64,000 bases of DNA from Saprospiraceae bacterium UBA2329 (lineage in GTDB: Bacteria; Bacteroidota; Bacteroidia; Chitinophagales; Saprospiraceae). Of this stretch, positions 32,051 to 40,847 are shown piece after piece. Position numbers and translations under genes: made by a program. Where the stretch lies: contig DDUV01000032.1 in NCBI GenBank assembly GCA_002344975.1, forward strand, positions 58,939 to 122,938, read 5' to 3'. Below the pieces are notes generated by a model that was not told the DNA's origin, did no database searches, and worked only from the letters and a program-made list of their open reading frames with translations. The stretch's first letter is position 1. Every line of letters begins with the position of its first letter.

Positions 32051-35000
32051 ATGAAAAAAACACCTTTCATACTCATGTTTTTGGCATTGGCAGCCGGGCT
32101 GGCAGCACAGGTCCCGCAATTGGTCGTGCCCATCGGGCATACCGGCATTGTAACGGCGGCGGCTTTTTCTCCCGACGGCCAACAGGTCTTAACCGGCAGT
32201 TGGGATGGAACGGCGAAATTGTGGGACTTGCGGGGGCGGGAAATTAAAACCTTCAGCGGGCATACTTCCGGGGTCAGTTCGGTAGCTTTTTCGGCCAATG
32301 GCCAACAGGTGCTGACGGCCAGCTTTGACAACACTGTGAAGTTGTGGAGCTTGTCGGGCGGCGAGCCGCTGACCTTCAAGCATACTTCCCACGTCAATTC
32401 CGCAGCCTTTTCCCCGGACGGTAAAACGGTGCTGACCGGAAGCGGCGACGGAATTGCCAGACTTTGGAATGTATCGGGCGGCGCTCCTAAAACCTTGTCG
32501 GGCCACGATTCCGAGATAACCTCTGTTGCGTTTTCGCCCGACGGCCAAAAAGTGTTGACGGGGAGCTTTGATAAGACTGCAAAGTTGTGGGACCTGTCGG
32601 GCGGCGCCCCGCAGACGTTCAGCGGGCATTTCTCCGTCGTCAGTTCTGTGGCCTTTTCACCCGACGGCCAAAAAGTGCTGACGGGAAGTTGGGACGGCGC
32701 CACGAAATTGTGGCCCGTAGCCGGGGGAAATCCGCAAACATTTAAAGGCCATGCCTTTCAGGTGAGGGCGGTAGCGTTTTCGCCCGACGGCAATAAGATC
32801 GGAACCGGCGGCGGCGACGGAACCGTGATCTGGTGGGACTTATCGGGCAGAGACTCTCTCTCCTTTTCGGGCCATGCCGTCATCATCAGTTCAATCGCCT
32901 TTTCGCCCGATGGTCAGAAACTGCTGACGGGAAGTTTTGACAAAACGGCCGGAATGTGGAGCCTGTCGGGGCAGGAAATGCAGCGTTTTCGGGGGCATTC
33001 CTTTCCCATCAGTTCTGTGGCCTGGTCTCCTCAAGGGCGGCAGATACTGGCGGGAAGCACAGACGGGATGGCGAAGCTGTGGCACTTGCCGGGGCGCGAT
33101 GTTCAAACATTTCGGGGGCATGATACTTTGGTCTGGTCGGTAGCGTTTTCGCCCGACGGCCAACAGGTGTTGACGGCAAGCGCAGATAGCACGGCGAAGT
33201 TGTGGAACCTGTCGGGAAGGGAAACTCAAACCTTCAAAGGCCACCGTTCGACCGTTTATTCGGCTGCCTTTTCGCCCGACGGTCGGCAAGTGTTGACGGC
33301 AAGCGCAGACAGTACGGCCAAACTTTGGAACCTGTCGGGGCGGGAAATTCAAACATTCAAAGGCCATGCCTCCTTCGTTCGGTCGGCAGCCTTTTCGCCC
33401 GATGGCCGGCAAGTTTTGACGGGAAGCGGGGACCGAAGCGCAAAGTTGTGGGACTTGTCGGGCGGCGTAAAGCATACATTTTCGGACCCGGCCGGCAGAG
33501 TTTCGTCGGTCGCTTTTTCACCGGATGGACAAAAAGTGCTGACCGGTGGAAGTGATAAAACAGCGAAGTTATGGGCTGCGTCGGGCGGCGATCCGCGCAC
33601 TTTTTCAGGGCACGCCGACGCGCTCACCTCGGTCGCCTTTTCATCGGATGGCCAAAAAATTCTGACCGGAAGCGGAGACCGCACAGCAAAATGGTGGAGT
33701 TTATCCTCCCCTGACACCCTGACATTGAGAGGCCATACCTCCTTCGTTCGGTCGGCAGTCTTTTCGCCCGATGGCCGGAAGGTGTTGACGGGAAGTGACG
33801 ACAATACTGTGAAAATTTGGGATGCAAATAGCGGCCAATGTCTGATGACCTTCATTTCGCTCGATACCAGCGAGTGGGTCGTCACTACGCCATTTGGCCT
33901 GTTCGATGCTTCGCCCGGCGCCATGAAACTGATGTATTACACTCAAGGTCTGGAAGTTATCGAATTAGGACAACTCAAAGAGCGCTACTACGAACCCGGC
34001 CTGCTGGGTAAGCTGCTGGGGTTCAACGATGACCCGCTGCGCTCGGTGGAGGGCTTCGGCGCTTTGCCGCTGTACCCCAAATTGGATGCCGCCATCGGCG
34101 CCGACCAACTCAGCCTCGCCGTAACGCTGACGCCCCGCTCCGGCGGCATCGGAAAGCTCAGCCTCTTTGTCAACGGCAAAGAAGTGCTGGAAGACGCCAA
34201 TCCACAGCGCGCCGAGCGTGTAAGCATTGATCTGACGCAATTCGCTGAATACTACCTGCCCGGCGAAAACAACCTGCTGGCATTGCGGGCATACAACGCG
34301 CAGGGCTGGCTGAAAAGCTCGGCATTGGAACTCGGCTACCAGCCCCCGGCCATCGCGCGCGGAACCTCCTCCGGCCCTGCCGCCGCCACGCTCTCGCGGC
34401 CCAAACCCGCTTTGTACGCCATCGTGATAGGCACGGCCGATTACTCTGGCGACAAGTTGGATTTGAAATACGCCGACTTAGACGCCGTGTATTTCAGTCA
34501 GGCGCTCCGGGCGGCAGCCCCCGGCGTGTATGCCGACAAGGTGGCCATCACGCTGCTCAACACCCGCGCCGATGACCCGGAGCGGCAGGGCATTTCGAGC
34601 AAGGCAGCCATACGCCAGGCATTTGTAGATTTGGTAATCAAAGCCAAAGCTCAGGACGTGCTGATGGTCTATTTTTCAGGGCATGGCGTGACCTATGGCG
34701 CTGCCGAAAACGCTCAATTTTATTATCTGACCAAAGACATAGCGAGTGAAAACCTCAGCGACCCGGAGATCAGAAACAACTACGCCATTTCCTCCGCTGA
34801 ACTGACAGAGTGGATCAAAGCCATCCCTGCGCTCAAGCAGGTGATGGTGATAGACGCCTGCAATTCGGGCAAGATCGTAGAAGACCTGGCGGTGCGAAAA
34901 GACCTCAGTTCCACCCAAATCCGGGCATTGGATCGCATGAAAGACCGCACGGGCATGTTCATCCTTACCGGTTCGGCTGCCGATATGGTGAGTTACGAGG

Positions 35001-35572
35001 CGGGGCAGTACGGGCAGGGTTTGCTCACGTTCAGCCTGTTGGAAGGCATGAGCGGTCCGGCTTTGAGTGACGGCAACGTAGTGGATGTGATGACGCTGTT
35101 TCAGCACGCCCGCAACCGGGTGCCCGAATTGGCCCGCGGTATCGGCGGCATACAAAGCCCCGTGCTGGCTTTCCCCGACGGCGGGGCCAGTTTCGACATC
35201 GGCCTTGTGGGGCCGGGAGTGAAGATTCCTTTGGCGAAAGCCAAGCCGGTATTTGTGAGAAACAACTTTTTGGACGACGACATCTTCGACGACAGACTGG
35301 GCCTGAGCAATGCACTGGCCGATTACTTCCGAAGCATCACATCCAAAGGCGCGCAGGCCGATATGCTGTACTGGGACAACGTGAACGAGTACGAAAATGC
35401 CTATTCCATCAAAGGTCTATACACCCTCGCCGGCGATGCGGTGACAGTGCGCGCACGGCTGTTCAAAGGCAATGAGGTGGTGGGAGATAAATTTTCGGTA
35501 ACGGGCAAGAAGAGCAATGTGCCGGCCTTGGTGGAGGCGATTATTGGGAAGGTACAGGGCATGGTGAAGTGA
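32051..35572 (+). CDS. Secreted WD40-repeat caspase-family (C14) protein, copy 2
   Basis: 1173 residues from the ATG at 32051 (MKKTPFILMFLALAAGLAAQ, a signal peptide); the longer frame starts inside the preceding palindrome. I count 14 WD40 repeats by their AFSPDG cores (about 30-620), enough for two seven-bladed propellers. A DASPGAMKLMYYTQGLEVIE linker and beta domain follow, then a caspase-like domain with His878 (YFSGHGVTYG) and Cys937 (IDACNSGK), both intact. The tail ENAYSIKGLYTLAGDAVTV matches copy 1 and the pseudogene. Neighbouring blades are very alike at DNA level (for example TTCGCCCGACGGCCAACAGG), so blade number may change by recombination. Substrate and trigger are unknown. Confidence 0.93.
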   Translation: MKKTPFILMFLALAAGLAAQVPQLVVPIGHTGIVTAAAFSPDGQQVLTGSWDGTAKLWDLRGREIKTFSGHTSGVSSVAFSANGQQVLTASFDNTVKLWSLSGGEPLTFKHTSHVNSAAFSPDGKTVLTGSGDGIARLWNVSGGAPKTLSGHDSEITSVAFSPDGQKVLTGSFDKTAKLWDLSGGAPQTFSGHFSVVSSVAFSPDGQKVLTGSWDGATKLWPVAGGNPQTFKGHAFQVRAVAFSPDGNKIGTGGGDGTVIWWDLSGRDSLSFSGHAVIISSIAFSPDGQKLLTGSFDKTAGMWSLSGQEMQRFRGHSFPISSVAWSPQGRQILAGSTDGMAKLWHLPGRDVQTFRGHDTLVWSVAFSPDGQQVLTASADSTAKLWNLSGRETQTFKGHRSTVYSAAFSPDGRQVLTASADSTAKLWNLSGREIQTFKGHASFVRSAAFSPDGRQVLTGSGDRSAKLWDLSGGVKHTFSDPAGRVSSVAFSPDGQKVLTGGSDKTAKLWAASGGDPRTFSGHADALTSVAFSSDGQKILTGSGDRTAKWWSLSSPDTLTLRGHTSFVRSAVFSPDGRKVLTGSDDNTVKIWDANSGQCLMTFISLDTSEWVVTTPFGLFDASPGAMKLMYYTQGLEVIELGQLKERYYEPGLLGKLLGFNDDPLRSVEGFGALPLYPKLDAAIGADQLSLAVTLTPRSGGIGKLSLFVNGKEVLEDANPQRAERVSIDLTQFAEYYLPGENNLLALRAYNAQGWLKSSALELGYQPPAIARGTSSGPAAATLSRPKPALYAIVIGTADYSGDKLDLKYADLDAVYFSQALRAAAPGVYADKVAITLLNTRADDPERQGISSKAAIRQAFVDLVIKAKAQDVLMVYFSGHGVTYGAAENAQFYYLTKDIASENLSDPEIRNNYAISSAELTEWIKAIPALKQVMVIDACNSGKIVEDLAVRKDLSSTQIRALDRMKDRTGMFILTGSAADMVSYEAGQYGQGLLTFSLLEGMSGPALSDGNVVDVMTLFQHARNRVPELARGIGGIQSPVLAFPDGGASFDIGLVGPGVKIPLAKAKPVFVRNNFLDDDIFDDRLGLSNALADYFRSITSKGAQADMLYWDNVNEYENAYSIKGLYTLAGDAVTVRARLFKGNEVVGDKFSVTGKKSNVPALVEAIIGKVQGMVK

Positions 35573-35576
35573 CCGC

Positions 35577-35609
35577 GCAGGCGTAATTTCCGGTTACGTC
35601 CTGACTTCA
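35577..35609. repeat. GTAATTTCCGGTTAC-type palindromic repeat, copy 1
   Basis: CAGGCGTAATTTCCGGTTAC followed by GTCCTGACTTC just after the WD40-caspase stop. A close copy (CCGTAATTTCGGGTTACGCC) is at 55672-55700. Confidence 0.6.
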
Positions 35610-35704
35610 GAAGTGCAGCGGGTAACATTTTGAACCTTCGACAAATGAATTTTACAGCGATAAATCATTGATTATCGTATTTTACCACCTCAAATCTACA
35701 TACT

Positions 35705-37168
35705 ATGACACGCATGGTTGCATTATTACTTCTGCTCGCTTTCAGTTGGGCGGCTTATGGCCAGAGCGAAGACATTACGCCGTTGGAGCAGGCGCTTTCC
35801 GGCATTCTCACCATTGGTATTTATAAAACCGCTGAAAACGATGTGGTGATGGGCTTTGGCAAACCCGCCAAAAGCTATGCCGAAATAGCCTATGAGCGCA
35901 ACCTGCAAATGGGCGAGGCCATCTCTACCGGCTCCGGTTTTGTGATCGAATTGGGGGGGCGGTTTTACATCCTCACCAATGTTCACGTCATTGACGCGGC
36001 CGAAAAAGGCGAAGGCGCCATCTACGCATACAGCATACAGCGAACCCGCTACCCGCTGCGAATCGTGGGCGGCGACAGCTTTTACGATATTGCCGTGCTG
36101 GAGTTTGACGGCGCGGCGCCCGGACCGGAAGTGCAGGCCCTTCGTTTCAGTGACCGGGAAGCCCGGTTTGCCCAAAAAGTGTATGCCATCGGCAATCCCT
36201 TAGGCAAATACCCGTATTCCATCACCGAGGGCATTGTCAGCGGCAAAAACAGAGCCTACCACCGGCCTGCAACGGGGCGTTTCGGCTTTTTGCAACACAC
36301 CGCCACATTGATCTGGGGCAATAGCGGCGGCCCACTGGTGGACGAGCAGGGTAGGGTAGTGGGCATCAACACCTGGATAGAAACTCACGAAAAAAACGGG
36401 CAGGAGTACCTGTTTTCACAACTCAATTTTGCGCTGGAAGGTCAAAAAGCTATCCAATTAGCCCGCAATATCATTGCCAATAAAGGCCGGTTGAAGCGCG
36501 CTTTTCTCGGCATAGAACTGGCCTCTGCCACTTCGCTCTCCGGCATAGAAAGCCCTCCTTTCATCAATGCCCTGCTCGAAAACAGCCCGGCTTCCGAAGC
36601 GCTCAAAGAAATGAAAGGCGCTACCCTCGCCCGCATCAATGGCGAAGAACTGACCACCCTGCAGGATGCAGTGCGCATTCTGGAAGACCTCGCTCCCGGC
36701 GACACTGTGCGACTGACGCTGAAACAGGGCCTCGCCCGCAAGGAGGTAGCGCTGGTTTCGGGCGACTTGGAACAAAAGCGCTTAGAGCAAATTGCGCACC
36801 ATTTTTTTCGCAGTTATACCGACTACAGCCTGTCGGAAAATGCTTCCGGCATCCTCTTGAGCAGTGCCAAACCGAAGTCCCGCATTCAGCAGTTTGAAGC
36901 GGTCGGTGTCGGTGACGGCTGGGCTACGTTCAATCTGATTGACGGCCAGGCAGCTTATGGATTGGGCGCGCTGGGCGGCATGAGCAAGCAGGGTGCAATG
37001 AGGCTCTACCGGGCCAAAACGATTCAGGAAGCGGGGGCCGTCATCCGGTTTTGCGCCATTGAGGGGCATCTTGGCGCCACACTCATCCACGAAGGAGCAT
37101 ACGCGGGCACGGCCGGCTTTTTTATGCAGGATAAGGACTGGAACGATGTCAAAGTTTTGTACTATTGA
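35705..37168 (+). CDS. Secreted trypsin-like (S1, HtrA-type) serine protease with PDZ-like domain
   Basis: 487 residues. The signal peptide is MTRMVALLLLLAFSWAAYGQ. The catalytic triad is complete: His94 (LTNVHVID), Asp128 (YDIAVLEF) and Ser207 (WGNSGGPLVD), as in the HtrA/Deg family. Residues about 265-350 (FLGIELASATSLSGIE...LEDLAPGDTVRLTLKQG) resemble a PDZ domain. The C-terminal ~130 residues are unassigned. The protein would act in the periplasm or outside. It is the first gene after the second WD40-caspase on the same strand, and HExxH/TPR protein genes follow, suggesting a set of secreted proteases acting together; that is inference from order. Confidence 0.88.
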   Translation: MTRMVALLLLLAFSWAAYGQSEDITPLEQALSGILTIGIYKTAENDVVMGFGKPAKSYAEIAYERNLQMGEAISTGSGFVIELGGRFYILTNVHVIDAAEKGEGAIYAYSIQRTRYPLRIVGGDSFYDIAVLEFDGAAPGPEVQALRFSDREARFAQKVYAIGNPLGKYPYSITEGIVSGKNRAYHRPATGRFGFLQHTATLIWGNSGGPLVDEQGRVVGINTWIETHEKNGQEYLFSQLNFALEGQKAIQLARNIIANKGRLKRAFLGIELASATSLSGIESPPFINALLENSPASEALKEMKGATLARINGEELTTLQDAVRILEDLAPGDTVRLTLKQGLARKEVALVSGDLEQKRLEQIAHHFFRSYTDYSLSENASGILLSSAKPKSRIQQFEAVGVGDGWATFNLIDGQAAYGLGALGGMSKQGAMRLYRAKTIQEAGAVIRFCAIEGHLGATLIHEGAYAGTAGFFMQDKDWNDVKVLYY

Positions 37169-37301
37169 TTTCGGGTTGGAACGGCTACTTGCCCTAAGCT
37201 ACTGGCCACAAGCCTCAAGTTACTGGCTACTGGCTGTGATCACTCTACGCTTAGCACCCCGCGCCACGGCGCGGCTACTGCCTACCAAAAAAAAATTCAT
37301 C
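37169..37301. repeat. Composite intergenic repeat words
   Basis: GGCTACTTGCCCTAAGCTACTGG, TCAAGTTACTGGCTACTGG and TACGCTTAGCACCCCGCGCC with ACGGCGCGGCTACTGCCTAC. The last part is the inverted form of the palindrome inside the rRNA methyltransferase gene and at 53.2 kb. Confidence 0.65.
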
Positions 37302-38948
37302 ATGAGATACACCAACATCCTTTTACCCATTATGCTCCTTTTGCCGCTGCTCGGTTTTGCACAGGAGCGCAGTTTCGGCACCCTGCCATTGGCTCAAAAG
37401 CCCGGCGCGTCTGCCCTCCGGGGTCCCGATTTGAAAGACTCGCCGCAGTATGTCCGATCGCTGGCCATTTACAACAAGCTTGTACAAGCTCGCGGAGATT
37501 TTCGGTATCCGGTACCTAATTTCTTCATGCGTCGAGAGGAGCGACGCGTAGCCGGCATTGACTACGACAGGCTCGAAATCGTACTGGAAGAAAAAGCCTA
37601 CGAAGTGTGTGTCGGTTTTGGTGAGGAATCAGAGGCAGCCATCGCCTTTTTGCTGGGCCACGAACTGACGCATTACTACGAAAAACATGTGTGGCAAAAG
37701 GGGTTTGCGGCAGAATATAAGGACCTTGAAATCGGCAGCATGAAATTGGACAGCTTAGCCGATGCCGCACGGAGAGAAACCGAGGCCGATTATCTGGGCG
37801 GATTTTTGGCCTATTCTGCGGGCTTTGGTTTGTTCGATAAAGGCGGCGAGGTGCTTGCCCGTCTGTACAAAGCCTACGGTATGCCTGAAAACATTCCCGG
37901 CTATCCCTCGCTCGCCGACCGGCAGGCGCTGGGCAAACGTACGGCGGAAAAATTGAGCAGCTTAGTGGATGTGTTCGATATGGCCAATCTGCTGACCGCC
38001 ACCGGCAAATACGCGGAGGCTTATGAGTTTTATCGCTATGTTTTGATGCAGTACCAAAGCCGCGAAATCTACAACAACCTCGGTGTGGCTGCCGTACTCG
38101 ATGCCCTGCAATATTTCAATCCCAATGAGTTGAAATTTCGCTTTCCGCTGGAACTCGATCTGGAATCCTCTGCCTCTAAAGGCGACGGCATGGCCAATGT
38201 GCGCGAGCGGATATTGCGACAGGCCATCCTCCATTTCGATGCAGCCATCAGCCTCGACCCGAACTACGCGCCGGCTTATGTGAACAAAGCCTGTGCCTAC
38301 GCCCTGCTGGATGATTACACCCGCGCCCGTTTTTACGCATCTGCCGAAGCGAAACAAGCTGCTCAGCGCGGCCAATACCCCAAAATCGCCAGAGATGCCG
38401 ATGTGCTGCTCGGTATTTTGGAAGCCCGTGAGGGACGCACCGCACAGGCCGACACACTGTTCCGCAACGCAGCCCAACAAGGAGACTACTTGGCCGCATA
38501 CAACCTCAAAGTGTTGCGCAATGAACCGCTGTCGCCGGAGAGAGCTGCACCCGCGGGCTTGGTCCGAGAACGCATTGCCGGCAAGGCGCTGTCTGATTTG
38601 TCTTCAGAGCCGCCTTTTGATCCGGGCAAAAAAGTGGCTGTCGGAAGCGCGCTGGATTTTTATCAGTTTACGGGTTTTGATCAGCCGGCCCGTCTTTTTT
38701 ACAGTCACAACGTAAAAACCGGCGATCTGCATTTTTATCAACTTACCGCGCCGGGGTATCAGGGCAAAACGGCCCGCGGCATCGGCTTGGGTCAATCGCG
38801 TGCAGACATCGTGGCCCAATACGGCGAGCCGGGCAAAACGGTTGAAACCCCTCGCGGGCAGATCATGGTGTATAAGGCTATGCTCTTCGTGCTGGGTGCA
38901 GATGGAAAATTGGAGCGCTGGGCGAATTATGCTTCGGAGCAACTGTGA
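37302..38948 (+). CDS. Secreted M48-like HExxH metalloprotease with TPR-like C-terminal part, copy 1
   Basis: 548 residues from ATG 37302 (MRYTNILLPIMLLLPLLGFAQ, signal peptide). The zinc motif HELTHYYEKH is at 120-129, and ETEADYLGG (E159, D163) supplies the E-x-x-A-D third-ligand motif of M48-type enzymes. Residues about 240-440 are helical and TPR-like (FDMANLLTATGKYAEAYEFY, AILHFDAAISLDPNYAPAYV). The C-terminal ~100 residues (GKTARGIGLGQSRADIVAQY...ETPRGQIMVYKAMLFVL) form a small beta domain also found in the next gene. A close paralogue follows directly, so this is a tandem duplication. Likely envelope-located; no membrane helices beyond the signal peptide, unlike HtpX. Confidence 0.78.
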   Translation: MRYTNILLPIMLLLPLLGFAQERSFGTLPLAQKPGASALRGPDLKDSPQYVRSLAIYNKLVQARGDFRYPVPNFFMRREERRVAGIDYDRLEIVLEEKAYEVCVGFGEESEAAIAFLLGHELTHYYEKHVWQKGFAAEYKDLEIGSMKLDSLADAARRETEADYLGGFLAYSAGFGLFDKGGEVLARLYKAYGMPENIPGYPSLADRQALGKRTAEKLSSLVDVFDMANLLTATGKYAEAYEFYRYVLMQYQSREIYNNLGVAAVLDALQYFNPNELKFRFPLELDLESSASKGDGMANVRERILRQAILHFDAAISLDPNYAPAYVNKACAYALLDDYTRARFYASAEAKQAAQRGQYPKIARDADVLLGILEAREGRTAQADTLFRNAAQQGDYLAAYNLKVLRNEPLSPERAAPAGLVRERIAGKALSDLSSEPPFDPGKKVAVGSALDFYQFTGFDQPARLFYSHNVKTGDLHFYQLTAPGYQGKTARGIGLGQSRADIVAQYGEPGKTVETPRGQIMVYKAMLFVLGADGKLERWANYASEQL

Positions 38949-38956
38949 ACTCTGTT

Positions 38957-39110
38957 GAGCTACGAGCTATGAGTCACGAGCTATGAGTTTGTTTTCTCGT
39001 TCATAAATTAGATTTTTCATTTGGGGAATTTCAAAATCTCATCTTGAAAAAATGCCCTTTTTTATTTTTGGAAATCAAACTCGTGGCTCATAGCTCGCGG
39101 CTCGCAGCTT
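38957..39110. mobile_element. MITE-like element with conserved core, copy 1
   Basis: The left arm (38957-38990, GAGCTACGAGCTATGAG...) and right arm (39077-39110, ...CTCATAGCTCGCGGCTCG) are imperfect inverted repeats of about 34 bp. The core between them includes AATTAGATTTTTCATTTGGGG, AATTTCAAAATCTC and ATCTTGAAAAAATG. The same core with different arm words is at 49341-49489. No ORF is inside. It lies in the gap between the two HExxH/TPR genes. Confidence 0.6.
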
Positions 39111-39152
39111 TTTGCAGGGCGACTGAGTAGTCATAAAAACACAACAACATCC

Positions 39153-40769
39153 ATGCTGAAAAAAACGCTCATATCCGCAGGCTTGCTGTTCATCCTCAAT
39201 GCCATGTGCGCACAGGAAGAACACGCTTTTGCCTTTGTACTCAATCCGTCCGGTAGTGCGGGGCTGCAAGCCGCTGCCGCGTATAAATTCGAGGTGGCGA
39301 ACAAGGTATATAAAGACCTGTTGCAGGCCCGCGGAGATGCCCGGCAGCAATCGCCCGAGTTGGTGATGACCAACGGTGCGCGCTATGTGGCTTGGATGGA
39401 CCCCAAGAAAATCCGCATCGGCATGGAGGAAAAAGCCTACGATGTGTGCGTGCAGTTCGGCCCCGATTCTCTGGCAGCCATGGCCGCGCTGTTGGCCCAC
39501 GAACTGACTCATTATTATGAAAAACACGACTGGAACCGCAATTTTGCGCACAGCCACTCCGGCCTCAAAGCCGCCAAAGCCATCGGTGAGATAGACGAAG
39601 GAATCAAGCAGGAAACCCAGGCCGACTATATGGGCGGAGTGCTGGCGTTTTCGGCGGGCTACGATGTATATGGTGTCATGCCGCGTTTGCTGGAGCAGAT
39701 TTACCGGTCTTATGGCTTGCCGGATACATTGAAGGGCTATCCAAGTCTTCCGGAGCGGGTGGCCGTGAGCCAAGATGCCATGCGCCGACTGCTCGATCTC
39801 CAAACGGTATTTGAAACCGCCCGCTACCTCAGTATTTTGGAAAACTACGAATCGGCGGCGCAGTATCATCGCTATATTTTGCAGGATTTCCAGAGCCGGG
39901 AAATTTACAACAACGCGGGCGTCAACCTGGCGCTGGCAGCACTGCCCTATTTCAGTACCGCCGAACTGGGGTATATTTTACCCTTTGAATTGGATGCTCA
40001 CTCCCGTCTGCACAGCCTCAAAAGCGTGCAATCAGATCGTTTGGAAGTTCGCAAAGCACTACTCGATGAGGCGATTCAGCAGTTCGACCGCGCCATCCTC
40101 CTCGATCCGAAGTACGCGCCCGCCTACCTGCACAAAGCCTGCGTGTATGCGGTCAACGGCGAATGGGAGGAGGCCGCGTTTTGGATGAAAAAAGGCCGCC
40201 GACTCGCCGCTGCGCCCCAGGTTGCCGGTTTTGAGGTGCTGGAGGGCGTGCTCCATGCCATGCAGGGTGATACGGCCAAAGCGCAGACAGTGCTGGCGAC
40301 TGCACACCAGCGCGGCAACGTTTTGGCGGGCATCAATCTCGATGTGTTGCAGGGTAACCCGCCGGCGCCTCCCCGCGACGTGGCTGCTCCAAGCCTGGAA
40401 CGCATAGACAATCTGGCCATAGAGGACTTTCTCCGCAGCCCCGAAGTGGACAAAGAAATTCGGGTGGCCAAGCAGGTCGTCTGTGGTAAAAAAACATGGG
40501 CAGACTCGGCGCTTTGGCTCCACTACGAAGACGACGGCCAACAGTACGCAGTGGTTCACTGGTGCGAGGGTACGGGCAAAAATCAAACAGCCAACAGCAT
40601 CGGCGCAGGCGCCACATCGGCTGCGGTATTGGAGGCTTACGGCGCACCGCAGCGGGTATTGCCCGACCGGGGAGGCTCGCTGTGGGTGTATCCTGGGCTG
40701 GGCATCTTGGTGGCCGTTTCCCCGCAAGGGCAGGTGGCCGGCTGGGGCGTTTTCAGAAAATCAAAGTAG
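39153..40769 (+). CDS. Secreted M48-like HExxH metalloprotease with TPR-like C-terminal part, copy 2
   Basis: 538 residues with a signal peptide (MLKKTLISAGLLFILNAMCAQ). The zinc motif HELTHYYEKH begins at residue 116 and QETQADYMGG (E154, D158) keeps the third ligand. The layout follows the preceding gene closely: protease domain, helical TPR-like section (IQQFDRAILLDPKYAPAYL), then the small C-terminal beta domain (ANSIGAGATSAAVLEAYGAP, GGSLWVYPGLGILVAV). The two proteins are clear paralogues, yet their DNA has diverged, so the duplication is not recent. Both retain all zinc ligands. Role unknown; context places it in the secreted protease group. Confidence 0.78.
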   Translation: MLKKTLISAGLLFILNAMCAQEEHAFAFVLNPSGSAGLQAAAAYKFEVANKVYKDLLQARGDARQQSPELVMTNGARYVAWMDPKKIRIGMEEKAYDVCVQFGPDSLAAMAALLAHELTHYYEKHDWNRNFAHSHSGLKAAKAIGEIDEGIKQETQADYMGGVLAFSAGYDVYGVMPRLLEQIYRSYGLPDTLKGYPSLPERVAVSQDAMRRLLDLQTVFETARYLSILENYESAAQYHRYILQDFQSREIYNNAGVNLALAALPYFSTAELGYILPFELDAHSRLHSLKSVQSDRLEVRKALLDEAIQQFDRAILLDPKYAPAYLHKACVYAVNGEWEEAAFWMKKGRRLAAAPQVAGFEVLEGVLHAMQGDTAKAQTVLATAHQRGNVLAGINLDVLQGNPPAPPRDVAAPSLERIDNLAIEDFLRSPEVDKEIRVAKQVVCGKKTWADSALWLHYEDDGQQYAVVHWCEGTGKNQTANSIGAGATSAAVLEAYGAPQRVLPDRGGSLWVYPGLGILVAVSPQGQVAGWGVFRKSK

Positions 40770-40847
40770 CTTGACTTGAGGCTTGCAGCCTGCGGCTTGA
40801 GGCTCGCAGATCGCAGCAAATATTCCTAAAACACAAATACGGACAAC

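Noticed and set aside
29000..33830. Regular repeats that might suggest a CRISPR array
   Set aside because: The repeats are coding WD40 blades about 120-130 bp apart with drifting sequence, not identical 25-40 bp repeats with unique spacers.
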